A stretch of DNA of 64,000 nt from Deltaproteobacteria bacterium (GTDB lineage Bacteria; Myxococcota_A; Polyangia; Polyangiales; Ga0077539): the NCBI GenBank assembly GCA_030694465.1, contig JAUXYJ010000006.1, positions 35,519-99,518 on the forward strand. Direction: 5' to 3'. The stretch's first letter is position 1, and the number at the start of each line of letters is the position of its first letter. Position numbers and translations under genes: made by a program. Under the pieces are notes generated by a model. It saw only the letters and a list, made by a program, of their open reading frames with translations, was not told where the DNA came from and did no database searches. This document shows, piece after piece, positions 35,830 to 45,434 of this stretch.

Positions 35830-36978
35830 ATGCAGAGCCCCTACTTGTTTGAGACCGACGAGCACGCAGACCTTCGACGAACCATTGGCGCGTTTGCCAA
35901 GCGAGAGATCGCGCCCAACGCGCTCGCGTGGGAAGAAGCCAACGAGTTTGACGTCGGGCTCTATCGCAAGGCGGGCGAGGTGGGCTTCTTGGGCTTGGGC
36001 TATGCAGAGTCTCTCGGGGGCAGCGGCGGGGACCTCTCGCATGTGTTGGTCGCCGCCGAGGCGATGCTCCTTGAGGGGCACAGCGTGGGGACCGTCGTGG
36101 GCGTGGGCAGCCACAGCATCGCGATCCCGCCCATCGCCAACCTCGGAACGGACCTGCAAAAACAGCGCTGGGTCACACCCGTGCTGCGCGGCGAGAAGAT
36201 CAGCGCGCTCGCGGTGACCGAGCCCGGCGGAGGCAGCGACGTCGCCGGATTAAAGACCCGCGCGGTGCGCGACGGCGATCACTACGTGGTGACCGGGAGC
36301 AAAACATTTATCACTTCGGGGGCGCGCGCGGACTTTGTGACCTGCGCGGTGCGCACGGGCGAGGCAGGGCACGGAGGGATCTCGCTGATGGTCATCGAGC
36401 GGGGCACGCCGGGTTTTTTGGTCTCGAAGCGGCTGCACAAGATGGGCTGGTGGGCGTCGGATACGGCAGAGCTCACGTTTGACGAGTGCAGGGTTCCGGC
36501 TGAGAATTTGCTGGGCGAAGAGGGGTCAGCTTTTGTCGCCATCATGATGAACTTCGCCAACGAGCGCATTCTCATCAGCGCCCAGTGTGTGGCCATCGCG
36601 CAGCTCGCCCTGACCGAGACCTCGCGCTATGTCCGCGAGCGCGAGGCCTTTGGCAAACCGCTTAACGGGTTTCAGGTCACGCGCCACAAGCTCGCCGAGA
36701 TGGTCACGCGCTTGGCCGCAGCCCGCGCGCTCGTGCACGAGGTCACCGTGAGACACCTGCGCGGAGAGAGCGTCGCAGCCCTCGCGGCGATGACCAAAAA
36801 CACCTGCACGGACATGTGCAGCTTCGTCGTCGATCAAGCCGTGCAATTGCACGGTGGCTACGGCTACATGCGCGAGTTTGTCGTCGAGCGCTTGTACCGC
36901 GACGCGCGGCTGTACCCCATCGGCGGTGGCACGCGCGAGATCATGAACGAGGTGATCTCGAAGTACTCGGGCGTCTAA
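35830..36978 (+). CDS. Acyl-CoA dehydrogenase (IVD/LCAD-type catalytic site)
   Basis: 382 residues from ATG, 10 bases after the MYXO-CTERM gene. FAD-dependent acyl-CoA dehydrogenase signatures: ALAVTEPGGGSDVAGLKT, SKTFITSGARADF, the REAFGKPLNGFQ segment, QLHGGYGYMREF, and RDARLYPIGGGTREIM. In medium-chain enzymes the catalytic Glu falls in the late YEGT motif; here that position is Gly (GGGT). The Glu of NFANERILIS sits where isovaleryl- and long-chain enzymes carry their base, so this is the IVD/LCAD group. Electron acceptor would be ETF; the EtfD-like gene at 18776 is a possible downstream partner. Confidence 0.93.
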   Translation: MQSPYLFETDEHADLRRTIGAFAKREIAPNALAWEEANEFDVGLYRKAGEVGFLGLGYAESLGGSGGDLSHVLVAAEAMLLEGHSVGTVVGVGSHSIAIPPIANLGTDLQKQRWVTPVLRGEKISALAVTEPGGGSDVAGLKTRAVRDGDHYVVTGSKTFITSGARADFVTCAVRTGEAGHGGISLMVIERGTPGFLVSKRLHKMGWWASDTAELTFDECRVPAENLLGEEGSAFVAIMMNFANERILISAQCVAIAQLALTETSRYVREREAFGKPLNGFQVTRHKLAEMVTRLAAARALVHEVTVRHLRGESVAALAAMTKNTCTDMCSFVVDQAVQLHGGYGYMREFVVERLYRDARLYPIGGGTREIMNEVISKYSGV

Positions 36979-37054
36979 AGGTTCACACGCAGAACCAGCA
37001 AAATCGCCCGCTGTTCGCAACCGGCACGCACCTCGCTGCGATAGCCGGTCTTCT

Positions 37055-37732
37055 ATGCTCCCACGATCCCACGCCCTTGTTTCGGGTCTCCGTACCCACT
37101 GCGCTCGCGTTGTCCGCGAGGTGCTTGAGCTCTACGCCCCCCCGCTGTGTCCCGCCTGCGACGAGCCCACCGCGGTGCACCGCGCGCTGTGTGCCCTCTG
37201 TCTCAGCGGGCTCGAGCGCACGTCCCCTACCGCAGTCCAAGGCGTGCTCGCGCCCTACGCCCACGACGGGACGCTCGTGAGCCTCGTTCACCGCGCGAAG
37301 TTCGCCGCGAGTGAGCTCGCCGCGCAGACCATGGGCCTGCTCTTGCGTGATTGTCTCAGCGAAATCACTGCTCAATTCGATGTGGTCGTCCCGGTCCCGC
37401 TGCACGATCAGCGCCTACGTGAGCGCGGGTACAACCAGTCGCACGTCATCGCGCAGATGCTCGACGCGGGCCCCGTGGTGCACGCGTTGGCGCGGCCCAA
37501 GCGCACACTCGCACAAGCACGGCTGACCCGCGAAGACCGCGCGGACAACGTGCGAGACGCCTTTGTGCTGCAAAATCCCAGGCTCGTTCGCGGTCTGCGT
37601 GTGCTCTTGGTCGACGACGTGGTCACCACCGGAGCGACACTCACGGCCGCACACACAGCGCTCTTGGCAGCTCAGCCAAGCTCGGTGCACTGCGTCGCCG
37701 TGGCGCGCGCGATCTTACGCTCGGGCCTGTGA
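37055..37732 (+). CDS. comF: ComF-family phosphoribosyltransferase-like protein
   Basis: 225 residues from ATG. N-terminal zinc-finger type CPAC...CALC cysteines are followed by a phosphoribosyltransferase domain with VVVPVPLHDQRLRERGYNQ, RKRT-like QARLTREDR and the PRPP-binding VLLVDDVVTTGAT. This is the standard ComF layout and length. ComF proteins are linked to DNA uptake in competent bacteria, though the biochemical role is not settled. It is convergent with the citrate synthase gene across a 30-base gap filled by a palindrome. Confidence 0.9.
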   Translation: MLPRSHALVSGLRTHCARVVREVLELYAPPLCPACDEPTAVHRALCALCLSGLERTSPTAVQGVLAPYAHDGTLVSLVHRAKFAASELAAQTMGLLLRDCLSEITAQFDVVVPVPLHDQRLRERGYNQSHVIAQMLDAGPVVHALARPKRTLAQARLTREDRADNVRDAFVLQNPRLVRGLRVLLVDDVVTTGATLTAAHTALLAAQPSSVHCVAVARAILRSGL

Positions 37733-37742
37733 AGGTGGCAAT

Positions 37743-37758
37743 CCGGCGACGTCGCCGG
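37743..37758. terminator. Perfect 16-base palindrome between convergent genes
   Basis: CCGGCGACGTCGCCGG lies between the comF stop and the convergent citrate synthase stop. The arms extend with GGCA (37737-37740) and TGCC (37760-37763) after unpaired bases. It could work as a bidirectional terminator although no T tract follows. The same 16-mer occurs at 47631-47646 (intergenic) and at 1985-2000 (in a gene), so it may be a dispersed repeat rather than only a terminator. Confidence 0.5.
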
Positions 37759-37762
37759 GTGC

Positions 37763-38851
37763 CTACACCACGCTGCGCTGCGCGGGTCCCGTGTACACGC
37801 TGTCGGGCCGCACCAGGCGTCCGCTTGCGCGCACCTCGGACCAATGCGCGAGCCAGCCGCACGCGATCCCTAGCGTAAAAGCCGCGACATAACGCGAGGG
37901 GTCCACATCGAGGGTGGTGAGCAGCGCGGCCCCATACAGGTCAATGTTGGGGTAGATCCCCTTGGGCGCGAGCAAGGGCTCGGCCGCTTGCGCGACAAGC
38001 TCGACGACATCGAGCAAGGGTGCATCTCCCATCGCGCGCATCGCCGCGCGCAACGGGACCACGCGGGGGTCCGCTACCTTGTACACCCGGTGCCCAAAGC
38101 CCGGGAGTCGCTCCCTCGCTTCGCACTTTTGCCTGACAAATCCCTGGGGATCGCCAGAGTCTCGCGCGGCCTCGAGCATCGCGCGTGCTTGCGCCGTCGC
38201 CCCGCCGTGTCGCTCGCCCGAGAGCGTCGCCACCGCGGCCGCGAGCGAGGGTCCCGCGTTGGCTCCCGACGACGCCGCCACACGACACGCAAAGGTCGAC
38301 GCGCTCAGCCCATGCTCGGCCTCGAGACACAACAGCACCTCGAGCGCCCGCAGCGCCGCAGGATCAACCCGCTTGGCGCCTAGCGCAGCGGCAGCCCTGC
38401 GCGCATAGCTCCACGCCGGATCAGGCGCATCAAACCCGGCCACCGCGGCGCACACGCTGGCAACACGTCCGAGCACACGGGCCGTGCGAAGAGACTCGTC
38501 GGGCTCGCTGCGCGCGGTGAGGTCATCGGTCAAGATCATGGCGGCGGCGAGGGCGTCGGCCTCGGTGTTGCCGTGCGCCAAGGCGCGTGCGGTTGCGCGC
38601 TCTGTGGGGCTCAGCACGCTGCCTTCGCGCACTTGGTCTGCAAACGTGCGCACAGGGTCGCCAACGCGTGTGAGCTCGCCGCGCAAGACCAGGTGGGCGA
38701 CGGCCTCATAGGTGCAGTGCTCTGCCAATTCGGGCAGCAAATAACCACGGACAAGCGCGATTCCGGCGCGTCCATCGACCGTGGCGATCGCGCTGCTCGC
38801 CACCAAGACACCTTCGAGGCTCCCGTCTGCAGGAGCAATGTTCGCTGACAT
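37763..38851 (-). CDS. Citrate synthase family protein
   Basis: 362 residues from ATG at 38851; a start at 38911 would add 20 non-conserved residues. Citrate synthase catalytic residues: His in EHGLSASTF, His in GFGHRVYK, and Asp in NIDLYGA. The GERHGGATAQA and YPNIDLYGA segments fit the family. It condenses oxaloacetate (or a related 2-oxoacid) with an acyl-CoA; a methylcitrate synthase role is equally possible. Length is slightly shorter than the dimeric type. Convergent with comF. Confidence 0.9.
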   Translation of the reverse strand: MSANIAPADGSLEGVLVASSAIATVDGRAGIALVRGYLLPELAEHCTYEAVAHLVLRGELTRVGDPVRTFADQVREGSVLSPTERATARALAHGNTEADALAAAMILTDDLTARSEPDESLRTARVLGRVASVCAAVAGFDAPDPAWSYARRAAAALGAKRVDPAALRALEVLLCLEAEHGLSASTFACRVAASSGANAGPSLAAAVATLSGERHGGATAQARAMLEAARDSGDPQGFVRQKCEARERLPGFGHRVYKVADPRVVPLRAAMRAMGDAPLLDVVELVAQAAEPLLAPKGIYPNIDLYGAALLTTLDVDPSRYVAAFTLGIACGWLAHWSEVRASGRLVRPDSVYTGPAQRSVV

Positions 38852-38921
38852 GGGTCTACGAGAATGACAGGTCTGTCCCTCGCGGTGCATCGCAAATAAG
38901 CCCCACCGCAAACCCTTCGCG

Positions 38922-40880
38922 CTAGAGCGACTGCAAAAACACCACGAGGTCGTCGAGCTCGTGTGCGCTCAGGTGCGAGGTCACGCCGTGCTGGTCCCTG
39001 CGGTTGTGCGTCGTGAGCACCTCGCGCAGCGTGCCGGCGCGCCCATCGTGAAGGTACGGCGCGCTGTCGTGCAGCCCCCGCAGGGCCGGAGTATCCAAGC
39101 GGCACGCGGCCCTCGGGTGCCCCGCCATGTCTTGGTGTGCGCGGTCCTCTGGGCTGCAAATTCCCACGTCCCAGAGCTGCACGGGACCACTGAGGTTGAG
39201 CGTTGGGTTGTTGCGCCCAGAGTCAGTCAGCGAGGGGCCGTCGTGGCAGCGACGACACTGCGTGTCGGTGCGGTCAAACACCGCGCGACCGCGTGCGATC
39301 TGTGCGGGATCGAGCGTCGGTGCCGGGGGCGTCGGGATCGCCGATTGCACATACGACGCGACCGCGTCGAGGTAGGGCGCGAGGATCTGGTCGTCTGCGG
39401 CAAAGTGCCCGCCCTGCTCGACCACGATGGTCTGCCAGTACTCACGAAGATCACGGCGGTCCGCGGTGCGAAACAAGAACCCATCGGGCCCGCCCGCGTT
39501 GCTCGGGGTGTCGCGGGGGCCCTGAGAGAATTTCCAGGTGATTCGGTTGGTCGTGCCCTCGGGATGGCAGCTCGCGCAGGCCATCCATCGGTTGGTCGTG
39601 ACCGGAATGTCCGTGTCGTTCGCGGTGACAAACACGCGCTGCCCCAAGCGCATCTCGCTCGGCATGGGATCGGTCCCGCGCGCATCGATCGGTGCACCCA
39701 GTACCCGCGCGCTCACCGTGCCCGAGGGCTCGTAGCGAAGGGCGAGCTGCGTGATCGTTCCGCTGTTGCGCAGGTCGACAAACGCGCGCGTGTTGTCTTG
39801 GCTCAGCACGATCGCCTGTGGCCAATGCCCTGCCAATGGCCTGAGCAATCCTGCTTGCACACGGCGCTCGGTGTCCATCACCAGCACGTCTTCGCTCGCC
39901 TGCGCGACCACAAAGAGCCAGCGCCCATCGCGCGAGAGCGTGAGCGACCGCGGGCCCGAGACCACGTCCCCCATCGCTCCGTCTACACCCGCCAAGCGCG
40001 AGTCCACGGTCAGCGTCTCGCTGCGGGCACCCTCGCGCACGGTCACCGCTGCAAACACCGTGCTCTCAAAGTCGAGCTCAGGCTGCGCGGTGTCGTCTCC
40101 GTGAAGCTCGTGCGCGACCCACAAGGCCCTCTGCGTCGGCGACCACGCGAGGTCATACATCGAGCGCACTCGGCCGTGCGCGAGCGTGCGGTGCCCGCGC
40201 GGGGCTACGTCCGAGATACGATCTTCGCTGCGAATCATCAGCGAAAACGGCGACCAATCGAGCGTCGTAGTCCCGGGCCCGTGCAGGTGCGTCACGTGCG
40301 CGCGCTGGGTCAACGCGTCTACCCACAGCCCCCACGGGAGCGCCTGGACCCGCACCGAAGCCCGCTCGCTCAGCGTGCGATCATCGAGCAAGAGCACGCG
40401 ATCGTCCGCTGCGCACGTCACGATCAGGCCCTGCACCGCGCTGGCCCACGCGACCGAAATGGGCCGCGCACACACGCGCTTGCGCATGGTGATCACGCCG
40501 GTGTGTGCATCGAGCACAATCACTTCGCCTGCGCGTTCGCCCGCGATCGCGACGCGGGTCTCGTCTTCGCTGAGCGCGAGTGAGCGCGGAGAGACCGACG
40601 GGGTATAGCGCCCCGCAGCGTCCACCGTGGGCGTGGGTGCGAGCGCGATCATGCGCTCAACACGCAGCGAGCGCGTGGACACTTTTGCGACCGCGTCTTC
40701 GTCTGGGCGCACCACAAAGAGCCACTGATCATCACGGGTGATCGCGAGGGTCAGCGCGTGTGAGCTCTGCAATTCGCTGGGTCGCAAAGTCTCATTCGCA
40801 AGTGAATTTGCAGTGTCAATCCGCGTTGGGCCGCACGCGGTCACGACCGACAAGAGCGCTCCCCACTGCGCGCATTTCAT
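38922..40880 (-). CDS. Dihaem cytochrome c lipoprotein with an N-terminal beta-propeller
   Basis: 652 residues from ATG. Lipoprotein signal ends at the lipobox VTAC. Residues about 30-400 form a beta-propeller of YVTN/WD-like blades (for example LALSEDETRVAIAGE, LTLSRDGRWLFVVAQ). The C-terminal half has two c-haem sites, CASCH and CRRCH, in a layout like bacterial cytochrome c peroxidase/MauG proteins, with a distal Met/His region (DMAGHPRAACRLDTPALRGL). Likely anchored outside the inner membrane and reducing peroxide or another substrate. Its ATG overlaps the TGA of the gene at 40877-43231, so the two form one operon. Confidence 0.85.
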   Translation of the reverse strand: MKCAQWGALLSVVTACGPTRIDTANSLANETLRPSELQSSHALTLAITRDDQWLFVVRPDEDAVAKVSTRSLRVERMIALAPTPTVDAAGRYTPSVSPRSLALSEDETRVAIAGERAGEVIVLDAHTGVITMRKRVCARPISVAWASAVQGLIVTCAADDRVLLLDDRTLSERASVRVQALPWGLWVDALTQRAHVTHLHGPGTTTLDWSPFSLMIRSEDRISDVAPRGHRTLAHGRVRSMYDLAWSPTQRALWVAHELHGDDTAQPELDFESTVFAAVTVREGARSETLTVDSRLAGVDGAMGDVVSGPRSLTLSRDGRWLFVVAQASEDVLVMDTERRVQAGLLRPLAGHWPQAIVLSQDNTRAFVDLRNSGTITQLALRYEPSGTVSARVLGAPIDARGTDPMPSEMRLGQRVFVTANDTDIPVTTNRWMACASCHPEGTTNRITWKFSQGPRDTPSNAGGPDGFLFRTADRRDLREYWQTIVVEQGGHFAADDQILAPYLDAVASYVQSAIPTPPAPTLDPAQIARGRAVFDRTDTQCRRCHDGPSLTDSGRNNPTLNLSGPVQLWDVGICSPEDRAHQDMAGHPRAACRLDTPALRGLHDSAPYLHDGRAGTLREVLTTHNRRDQHGVTSHLSAHELDDLVVFLQSL

Positions 40881-43231
40881 CGCGCACCCCGCGGAGAGGG
40901 TTGCAGCGTCATGCTCGACGCGAGCGCCGCGGGCAAGAGCACATCATCGATCTCGGGCACGCAGTCTCGGTCGCGGTCGCTCGTGGGCCGGTCGCCCTCT
41001 GCGCCGAGCTCTCCGGTGAGCGCGCGCTCTGCCATCTGAAGCCCTCCACGGGGCACGCCTTGCTCGACCCTCACGCACTCTTGCGGCCAATCCACCACGC
41101 CATTGTCATTGCTGTCGTCCCAGCCATTGAGCACAAGCTTGCTCATGCGTGTCCACTGCGCGAGCACGCGGGCTGCCTCGTCGCTCGCACCCGGCCGCGA
41201 CGCGATGAGCTTGTGCACCTCGCGCAGCGCCCCGGTGAGCCACTGCCAATCGACAGGGGTCCAGCGCATCGGCGCATGGACGTCCGTGCTCGTCCGAAAG
41301 AGCCTCTGTACAGGGTCCCAAAACCGCGACTGTGTGCGCGCAAACACGCGCTGCGCCCGGTCACGAAATCGCACTTCGCCAGTCGCAAGCCAGCTCTCTA
41401 AGAGCCCACGCACCGCGGCCATGTGCGCCGTGAGTCTAGTGCTCTCGTGTGTGCTCTCGGTGCTGTCTCGCACGGTCCCGTCTGCGTCGGTCAAGCGCGC
41501 AATGAGCAGCTCGCTGTGTGCGCTCAGCGTGCGTGAGAGCGTGTCGCCGTAGCGCTCGCCCATCGCGCCATCGAGCCACGTGCGCGTCACGCGCGTGTCC
41601 GGGGTGCGGTCGCCGTAGAGCACCAAGCGGCTCGCGATCGATCGCCGCACCAAGCGCAGGGCGATCACCGTGGACGCAGTGTCTTCGACGGTGATCGCAG
41701 AGCCCCGCTGGACCACGCCCTCGCGCAAGGTCACTTGGCTCACATAGTGTGAATTTTCGCTCGCAAAGAGCCCGTCGAGGGTTCTTAGTGATTGTACCAA
41801 ATGCGCGGTCCAGACTGTGCGAAACACGCCCGCGTCCAGCGGGTCGCGGTCCAACATGGCGCGCACCGTGGGCGAGCCTCCGACCTCGGGGTTGTCCGTG
41901 TCGACGAGCGAGAGCAGCGTGGCCAAGCCCGCGCAGAGCGAGAGCTGCTCATCCAGCGTGGGCATCGCGCGCTGGGCTCGAATGCGCGCGCGGGTGTACC
42001 TCGCAAAGCCCGCGTCAGGGTCGTCTTGTTCGCGCACGTCGAGGGCGCCGGGCGTCCAGGTCAGTGCAGCAGAATCAGTAGCGATTTCGCTCGCAGATCG
42101 CAGCGTGACACCGTCGCTCGTCTGCAGCTCGGTCATGGCCATGTGCGACATCGCGAGGGCGCTCGCGAGCAAGAGCACCGCGTGAAATCCCTCAAGGTCA
42201 CTCGAGCCCAGGTACACCCCTGGGGCGCTCTCGCTGTGGTCCTCGAGCGTGCCCGTGACCGTGTTGTGCGCGAGGCCCACTTGCGCGAGAGACTCACGCG
42301 GGACCGCGGTGACCGTACCGCCGTTTGCATCGTGAAATCGCTGGAGATAATTGATAATCCACAGCCCGTACTTCCACAGCGCGGCGCCTGTTGCGCCCGC
42401 CCCGACGGCGCGATCGCTCTGGCCCCAGCGCGAGGCCAGGTGCAGCGAGCTGTAGCCACACTCGTAGTCTCCGACGGCGACGGCGGTGCCCGCGGTGGCG
42501 CCATAGCCCGAGGTGATCGAGCAGCCGCGGGTGACGTTGTTGCTCGGGCGAATGGTCGGGTCAAACGCGACAAAGGGCAGACTCGTGGGCCACAGACCTC
42601 CGAACCCCAGCAAATTCAGCGGGTTTTCGCGCGGGGCAGGCACGGTGACAAAGCCCACCGGGGGCGCGTTGAGCGCGGTGGCCACGCCGGCGTGTGTGCT
42701 CAGCGCCGCCCGCTCGACCAGCGTGCGCATGGCCTCGAGCGCGTCGCGTCCCGTGAGGCCCGCAGAGGGCACCTGCGTGCCGCGCGCGATGAGCGCGGCG
42801 AGCGCGGGCGAAAAGAGCAGCGAGAGCCCCGCCGAGGACTCAAACGCGACGTTGTTCATCGGTTGCCGCGAGTACTCGTACGCTTCGACCGCGGCCGCGT
42901 ATCCGCTGGGGTCGTGCGTGCTCGTGGGCGTCCCTGGTGCGTGGTAGCGATCGGTGAGGGCGCTGTTGCGGTCAAAGCCACTGAGCACGCGCCCCAGGTG
43001 CTCTGCAAAGGGCTCTCCCGAGCTCTGCATCTCGATCCCGGCGCGCAGCACAGCGCTGGTCACAAACTGCGGATCACGGTGGACCATGCGCAGGGTGGGA
43101 CGCAGGGCAGGGGCGCGCGGTTGTGCACGTGATGCATCGGTGAGCGAATTTGCAGGGCGACGACACGACGGACTCAACGCACTGAGCGCAACAAGCGTCA
43201 CCCTAGCTACGAGACTACGCGCGGTTGTCAC
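40877..43231 (-). CDS. Exported protein of unknown function in an operon with a dihaem cytochrome
   Basis: 784 residues from GTG at 43231, chosen because it gives a lipoprotein-like signal (TTARSLVARVTLVALSALSPSC); the frame is open to a GTG at 43315. The large soluble body is alpha-helical with conserved-looking stretches such as GLWIINYLQRFHDANGG and MRWTPVDWQWLTGALREVHKLI. Near the C-terminus an Asp-rich DDSNDNGVVDW and DRDRDCVPEIDD suggest calcium binding. No known family was recognised. It overlaps the start of the dihaem cytochrome by 4 bases, so the two products probably act together at the cell surface or in the periplasm. tRNA-Gln lies just upstream. Confidence 0.7.
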   Translation of the reverse strand: MTTARSLVARVTLVALSALSPSCRRPANSLTDASRAQPRAPALRPTLRMVHRDPQFVTSAVLRAGIEMQSSGEPFAEHLGRVLSGFDRNSALTDRYHAPGTPTSTHDPSGYAAAVEAYEYSRQPMNNVAFESSAGLSLLFSPALAALIARGTQVPSAGLTGRDALEAMRTLVERAALSTHAGVATALNAPPVGFVTVPAPRENPLNLLGFGGLWPTSLPFVAFDPTIRPSNNVTRGCSITSGYGATAGTAVAVGDYECGYSSLHLASRWGQSDRAVGAGATGAALWKYGLWIINYLQRFHDANGGTVTAVPRESLAQVGLAHNTVTGTLEDHSESAPGVYLGSSDLEGFHAVLLLASALAMSHMAMTELQTSDGVTLRSASEIATDSAALTWTPGALDVREQDDPDAGFARYTRARIRAQRAMPTLDEQLSLCAGLATLLSLVDTDNPEVGGSPTVRAMLDRDPLDAGVFRTVWTAHLVQSLRTLDGLFASENSHYVSQVTLREGVVQRGSAITVEDTASTVIALRLVRRSIASRLVLYGDRTPDTRVTRTWLDGAMGERYGDTLSRTLSAHSELLIARLTDADGTVRDSTESTHESTRLTAHMAAVRGLLESWLATGEVRFRDRAQRVFARTQSRFWDPVQRLFRTSTDVHAPMRWTPVDWQWLTGALREVHKLIASRPGASDEAARVLAQWTRMSKLVLNGWDDSNDNGVVDWPQECVRVEQGVPRGGLQMAERALTGELGAEGDRPTSDRDRDCVPEIDDVLLPAALASSMTLQPSPRGAR

Positions 43232-43342
43232 AGACCTGCGGGCGAGTGTGCCGCGAGTTATGCGCGAGCGCGAGAAGCGTGTGAACCGCTCAGACAGGGC
43301 ACGCAAGGGATGCACAACAGGGTGTGTTTTTGCGTGGATTTT

Positions 43343-43416
43343 TGGTTGTCAGGGAGGGATTCGAACCCCCATTCGCGGAATCAAAATCCGCTGTCCTGCC
43401 CTTGGACGACCCGACA
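43343..43416 (-). tRNA. tRNA-Gln, anticodon TTG
   Basis: On the minus strand a full cloverleaf can be drawn: acceptor TGTCGGG paired with CCTGACA, D arm GTCC/GGAC, anticodon stem GCGGA/TCCGC with loop TTTTGAT (anticodon TTG, reading CAA), T arm GGGGG-TTCGAAT-CCCTC, discriminator A and an encoded CCA (positions 43343-43345). No introns or mismatches in the stems beyond G-U pairs. Confidence 0.93.
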
Positions 43417-43540
43417 ATGGGTGGGTTTCGCAGTGTGCAAAGCGCGACTGGGTTTGTCCAGTCACTCTGTGCGCACTCACACTCGCCACCGTGTGCGAAG
43501 TGCGAAGCGGGCGGAGACTTGCCTCTTCTGTGTGCGTTAG

Positions 43541-45157
43541 TCAATCCCCACGATGACTTCTGCGCACCGCTTCGCGCACGCGCGCGGTCGAGCCCGCCAC
43601 CGTCGCCGTGGCCCGGAGGTCTTCGGGAGGCGCTGGCAATCTCCACGTCCAATTGTGCGGACCCACGGTGCCCGGAACGTTAATCCGGTCACGCAGGGAG
43701 AGTACGTCTTGCACGAGCAAGAGACAGAGCTCGCTGCCTGCGGACAAGATCACGTCAAGAAGCGCGCGATGCACGGCTCCGTCAAACTTGGCCGTGAGAG
43801 ACTCTGCGCGGTCACGCACGAGGGCCAACCTGGCAAACGCGGCGCGCTCTGCGGGGTCTCGGGTCTCCCACCAGGTGACACACGAGTCCGTGTCATGGGT
43901 GCCCAGGGCACTCACTGTTCGCTTAGCAAATTCGCTGGGATTCTTAAACTCTCCCCGCGAGTCTTTCTCCCAAATGAGCACCTTGTAGCCAGGCACATCG
44001 AGCTTGGCGAGGGACGGTCGCACCCACTCGGGCACGGTCCCAAGGTCCTCGGCGATGAGCGTCGCGCCGCGCTCAAGGGCAGAGGTCTTCATCGCGGCCA
44101 CTACGCGCTCTCCGTGGGCCTGCTGCGAGCGCGCGTCGACCGGGTCAAACGTGCCCTCGACCAAGCGCCCGCGCGCGTCACGCGACTGCAATGGGCGCAT
44201 GTACGTGCGATAAAACCCTACCAAGTGGTCTACGCGAAAGCGGTCATAGAGCGAGCCCGCGTAGCGCGCCCTGCGACGAAGCCAAGCAAAATCATTGGCA
44301 CGCATCGCGTCCCACTTGTAGGGCGGCAGGCCCCAGTCTTGCCCCTCGGGGTCAAACTGATCGCCCGGAACCCCGACGTTTTTATCGAGCCTAAACTCAC
44401 GCTGATGGCTCCACACGTCCGCGCTGTCTCGGCCCACCATAAAGGGCAGATCGCCCATCACCTCGAGCCCGCTGTCATGCAGTGACTCGCGCGTCTGAGC
44501 CCACTGGGTGTGCGCGATCCACTGGCAGTACTTGTAAAATCCCGTGTGAATTTGCAGCTCATTGCGGGCGGCATCGAGCGCCTTGGGCTCGCGATCGCGC
44601 AGCGGTGCTTCCCACTTCCACCAGGGCTCGCCCTCACGTGCGTCTTTGATCGCACGAAAGAGCGCGTAGTCCTCGAGCCAGCTGCGCTCGTCCATGCAAA
44701 ACGCGTCAAACGACTGCGCGCGGTCGGTCTCATGGCCCAGGTGTTCGCGCGAAAATTGCTGCCAAGCCCACTGAAGTGCGCGGCGTTTGACCAGGCGAAT
44801 CGCAGGATAATCTACGGTCTTGCTCTGTTGCACCTTGCGCAAGAGAGACAGCCCCATGTCGCCCCCGAGGGCCTCGCGCAGGGCGTGCTCGGGGAGGTCT
44901 TCGAGGGCCGCCATCGAGAGGTAGAGCCAGTCGATCCCGAAGGCGCTCAGGGCCGCGTAGGGCGAGGTCTCGGTGCCCGAGATCTCACCGAGCGGGAGAA
45001 TTTGCACGAGCTTGAGCCCCGCGGACTCGGCCATCCAGCGCGCAAACGCGGGCAAATCCAGGATCTCGCCGACGCCCCATCCCTGCGCGCTGCGCAGCGA
45101 AAAGAGCGGAACCGTGACGCCCGCGATCGCGCCGGACGTGTCATTGCGTTGAGCCAT
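43541..45157 (-). CDS. malQ: 4-alpha-glucanotransferase (amylomaltase)
   Basis: 538 residues from ATG at 45157; the frame is open to 45256. GH77 signatures: LPLGEISGTETSPYAALSAF, GDLPFMVGRDSADVW, the catalytic RVDHLVGFYR (nucleophile Asp), the acid/base IAEDLGTVPE, and the third catalytic Asp in LGTHDTDSCV. It transfers alpha-1,4-glucan segments, as used in glycogen or maltodextrin metabolism. No other glycogen genes flank it. It sits between tRNA-Gln and the divergent Cys-rich gene. Confidence 0.94.
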   Translation of the reverse strand: MAQRNDTSGAIAGVTVPLFSLRSAQGWGVGEILDLPAFARWMAESAGLKLVQILPLGEISGTETSPYAALSAFGIDWLYLSMAALEDLPEHALREALGGDMGLSLLRKVQQSKTVDYPAIRLVKRRALQWAWQQFSREHLGHETDRAQSFDAFCMDERSWLEDYALFRAIKDAREGEPWWKWEAPLRDREPKALDAARNELQIHTGFYKYCQWIAHTQWAQTRESLHDSGLEVMGDLPFMVGRDSADVWSHQREFRLDKNVGVPGDQFDPEGQDWGLPPYKWDAMRANDFAWLRRRARYAGSLYDRFRVDHLVGFYRTYMRPLQSRDARGRLVEGTFDPVDARSQQAHGERVVAAMKTSALERGATLIAEDLGTVPEWVRPSLAKLDVPGYKVLIWEKDSRGEFKNPSEFAKRTVSALGTHDTDSCVTWWETRDPAERAAFARLALVRDRAESLTAKFDGAVHRALLDVILSAGSELCLLLVQDVLSLRDRINVPGTVGPHNWTWRLPAPPEDLRATATVAGSTARVREAVRRSHRGD

Positions 45158-45434
45158 CACAAGTGCGCCGAGGGATACACCATCGCGCACAGAGGGCGGG
45201 CATTTTTGGGGGTGTTCAGAGCGGTCCGCCCCCCCATTGACGCCCCGACTCGGCAAATGTGACTATGGGTCTTCGTTGCGCTCTGCACGTGGCAGACAGC
45301 GCAGCGTTGAAATGGGGCGAAAATGATTAAGCGCGGGATCCGCAGAGAGCACCGCGGAGGTGTGCATTCGCTTGGGACGACACGGAGGCAAGTGTGGTGT
45401 GAGCATCGCGTCCGCGCAGACCCGTGAGATCACG

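Noticed and set aside
38961..40583. 540-codon plus-strand frame opposite the dihaem cytochrome
   Set aside because: Arg/Ala-rich antisense shadow; the minus-strand frame has a lipobox, propeller blades and haem motifs.
41792..43132. 446-codon plus-strand frame opposite the exported unknown protein
   Set aside because: Composition of an antisense shadow with no domain; the minus strand shows an operon overlap with the cytochrome.
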